A DNA stretch of 45,078 nucleotides from Bradyrhizobium sp. STM 3843 (lineage in GTDB: Bacteria > Pseudomonadota > Alphaproteobacteria > Rhizobiales > Xanthobacteraceae): the NCBI RefSeq assembly GCF_000239815.1, contig NZ_CAFK01000213.1, positions 1 to 45,078 of the forward strand. The letters run 5' to 3'. A program made the translations under genes and the position numbers. Below the pieces are notes generated by a model that saw only the letters and a list, made by a program, of their open reading frames with translations, ran no database searches and was not told the DNA's origin. Below, in pieces: positions 43,099 through 45,078 of the stretch (positions are counted from its first letter, which is position 1; the number at the start of each line of letters is the position of its first letter).

Positions 43099-44640
43099 TC
43101 AGAAGTTACGCTGAGCGCGCAGCAGCAAGCTCACCGTGTCCTGGTCCTTCAGCTCGTAGGCAGCGGCCGGCTTGGCAACCGCATTGACCGCCGGAGCTGC
43201 GATCACGCCCGAGTACTTCTGATCGAGATGGCTGTAGGTCACGTCCGCCGAGAAGGTCAGGTTCTTGACCGGGGTCCAGCGCGTGATCAAACCGACCTGC
43301 CCGATGTTGAAGTCGGGGTTGCAGCCCGCACCGGTGATGCCGAGAGCAACAAAGCCCGGGCTCGTGCAGATCAGACCCTTGGCAGTATTGTCATAACGAA
43401 CAGCCGCCCAGGCACCGTACAGCGCCGTGTTCCAGTACGGATCCCAGTTGTGCGTGAACGCACCGCGGAAACCGTAGGTGGTGGTCAGCTCCACGCCCGT
43501 GCCGACACCGAACACGCCGTCCGACACGCCCGCAATGCCGAGGCTCTGATAGGCATTGCCGCTGCTGCCGTACATCGCGTACGAGGTCTGAGCCAAGCTC
43601 TGGAAGTTGTAGCGGCTAGCACCGTTGGTGTAGACGCCCTGGACGTTAATGGTGTCGCCAGGTCCGGTCGGGATGTTCTTGATCGACAGAGCCAGCTGAC
43701 CAGCCCAACCCCACTTGTCGCCCGGATGACCGGAGGTCTCGCTCACACCGTAGTAGGCGGTGTGGTTGTCATGCGCCGCGAACGACGCCTGGAACAGACC
43801 CCAGGCCTGGTCGACGCGGACCATGCCGATGATGTCCGGGGCCACCGTGCCACCGAAGGCGTTGCCGCCGTAGGAGCCGGTCAGCACGCCGCCGGCCGTC
43901 GAGAGCGAGGTGTTCCAGAGGTTGGTGGTCTGGTACAGCGCCTGGTCCTGCACCGAGATCGCCGCCGTGATGCCCTGGCCGAAATCAGCGGTGTAGGTGA
44001 ACTGGTTCACGCCGGTGACAGTGCCGCCGCCGCCGACCAGCTGGTCGAAGTTGTTGCCGGGATAGTTGGTCCAGGGCGCGTCGAACTGCGACACGGCCTT
44101 ACCCATCGTGAAGCCGGCGAACTGGATGAAGGCGTAGTAGACACCGAGCGAGCCGCCGGCGATGCCGTCATTGCTCAGACCGTTGACCGAGGTCAGGTTG
44201 GCCGTGTTGGCCGCACCGGTCGAGTAGAAGGTCGAACCGTTGCCCGAGCCACCATAGGTGCCCGAGGTCCAGGTGAAGACCACGTCGGCGTAGGTACGGA
44301 CCACGCCGTATTCGGTCGCGGTGCGCGTGTCGACGTTGAAGTCTTCACGCGAACGGGCCTGATAGTAGTTGGTCAGGCGGTTGTTGGCGCCGGGCGAACC
44401 GGCATAGGCAGCGTTGTAGTCGCCGTTGGTGTGGGCGAGAGCGTCCACACGCAGATAGCCGCCCAGCTTGATGCAGGTGTCGGTGCCGGGAATGTAGTAG
44501 AAACCAGCGCCGTAGAGCGAGCAGACCTTCACATACTCGACCGCCTTGGCCTTGATCGGAAGGTCGGCCGCCTGCGCCCCGGTGGCTGCGGCAAGCAAAG
44601 CAGCTGCCGAGCCCAGGACAAGGCTCTTCATCACGTTCAT
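43099..44640 (-). CDS. Porin 4 (Porin_2 family)
   Basis: A 513-aa outer-membrane porin. The signal peptide ends ATGAQA before ADLPIKAKAVEYV. Cysteine pairs VKVC/GTDTC and GLICTSPG/GCNPDF are present, and the C-terminus is RAQRNF. The ATG at 44640 follows GGAGGTTTAACAT. Its early loop (NGSTFYSTGAANTANLT) groups with porin 1. The leader, about 44690-44840, shares blocks with those of porins 2 and 3. Confidence 0.95.
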   Translation of the reverse strand: MNVMKSLVLGSAAALLAAATGAQAADLPIKAKAVEYVKVCSLYGAGFYYIPGTDTCIKLGGYLRVDALAHTNGDYNAAYAGSPGANNRLTNYYQARSREDFNVDTRTATEYGVVRTYADVVFTWTSGTYGGSGNGSTFYSTGAANTANLTSVNGLSNDGIAGGSLGVYYAFIQFAGFTMGKAVSQFDAPWTNYPGNNFDQLVGGGGTVTGVNQFTYTADFGQGITAAISVQDQALYQTTNLWNTSLSTAGGVLTGSYGGNAFGGTVAPDIIGMVRVDQAWGLFQASFAAHDNHTAYYGVSETSGHPGDKWGWAGQLALSIKNIPTGPGDTINVQGVYTNGASRYNFQSLAQTSYAMYGSSGNAYQSLGIAGVSDGVFGVGTGVELTTTYGFRGAFTHNWDPYWNTALYGAWAAVRYDNTAKGLICTSPGFVALGITGAGCNPDFNIGQVGLITRWTPVKNLTFSADVTYSHLDQKYSGVIAAPAVNAVAKPAAAYELKDQDTVSLLLRAQRNF

Positions 44641-45078
44641 ATGTTAAACCTCCAAGTTGCTCAGTCAGGGAAGGTTCCGCCTCCGCTGGGTGTGAACACC
44701 CTTGGAATCTCGTACCCTGGTCCCCTTCGACCCGTCGCTCAGCCGCATCGCGCACTCGGAAACCCGCGTGACCGCGAGCACTTGAGCGAACGACTAAAAC
44801 GGGACGACGCAGGGATGCCCCCCTCCGTCGCAAGGTCAGAATTACCGAAGCACATTGCACACGCAACAAAGGAACCGCCACAGTGAAGGCAAAGCGGCCG
44901 GTTTCTGGAGGGGTGTTGCATAAATAGCACTCGCCCATCACAGTCGGAACGTTTCACAAGCTATTGTTTTCGCTTGATTTTACCCTGCAGCGCCGATCCA
45001 TCCGGAACGCGCTCGCGCCGAACGCACCAAAGGCACCGTTCGCCTCAGCCCTCAATCGAGATTATTCCGGCCGCTCCC
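44641..45078. other. Porin 4 upstream region to window end
   Basis: About 440 bases, no gene supported. Blocks such as GGAATC-CGTACCCTG and the region 44740-44800 resemble the leaders of porins 2 and 3, indicating common ancestry. The duplicated modules have marR about 390 bases upstream of the porin; no marR-like start is visible in the last bases here. CAAGC and GCTTG (about 44958-44977) form a weak inverted repeat. Confidence 0.45.

Noticed and set aside
42883..44886. 667-codon plus-strand frame opposite porin 4 (with similar frames opposite the other porins)
   Set aside because: Antisense artefact of the GC-rich porin genes; repeated RAVDRGVP-type segments mirror conserved porin loops and no ribosome site was seen.
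1..45078. tRNA, rRNA, tmRNA, phage or IS elements
   Set aside because: Looked for T-arm and anticodon-arm patterns, transposase motifs and long terminal inverted repeats; none convincing was seen, although reading by eye can miss divergent cases.

Overview
The window reads as chromosomal DNA of a Bradyrhizobium-like alphaproteobacterium. The evidence is the GC-rich codon use, the order of the housekeeping genes (rpoZ, rsh, pdxJ, acpS, lepB, rnc, era, recO, parC), the rhizobial Porin_2-type porins and several dispersed palindromic repeats of the kind seen in this group. No tRNA, rRNA, CRISPR array, transposase or phage gene was seen.

Layout. Positions 1-4217 (minus strand) hold the end of a CDF metal-efflux transporter, an exported lactonase-like metallo-beta-lactamase and parC. 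Positions 4218-17393 look like an accessory block between parC and recO: an alpha/beta hydrolase, a cluster of palindromic repeats, an autotransporter, a small glycine/histidine-rich exported protein, an OmpR-type two-component pair, a small hypothetical protein, two glutathione-transferase-type enzymes, a TPR-glycosyltransferase fusion and a DUF2278/lamin-tail protein. Positions 17521-25825 (minus strand) are a dense core block: rpoZ, a bifunctional (p)ppGpp synthetase/hydrolase, pdxJ, acpS, lepB, rnc, era, a small membrane protein and recO, with the lepB-rnc-era-membrane-protein genes overlapping. Positions 26193-32737 carry an NYN-domain protein overlapping a type-5 uracil-DNA glycosylase, then dapA-mscL-smpB-peroxiredoxin on the minus strand, and a divergent soluble lytic transglycosylase.

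Positions 32862-45078 are a porin island. Four paralogous porins, all on the minus strand, are interleaved with a MarR-like regulator, an unusual alpha/beta hydrolase-fold protein and a Crp/Fnr regulator. Porins 2, 3 and 4 each end in a near-identical intrinsic terminator. Porin 1 ends in a long hairpin built from (GCGAACA) heptads. Porins 2 and 3 sit in a tandemly duplicated module (porin, divergent control region, marR). In one copy the marR gene is a pseudogene with a lost start, a Trp36 stop and in-frame insertions. Porin 3 looks mosaic between the two porin subgroups.

The most interesting items are: the duplicated porin-marR module with one decayed regulator; the heptad hairpin, whose seven mismatches would all be G-U wobbles in the porin-strand RNA only; the alpha/beta hydrolase with Asp at the nucleophile position; perfect operator-like palindromes upstream of the autotransporter and the glycine-rich gene; and the block separating recO from parC. 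All calls come from reading the sequence; no database search was run.
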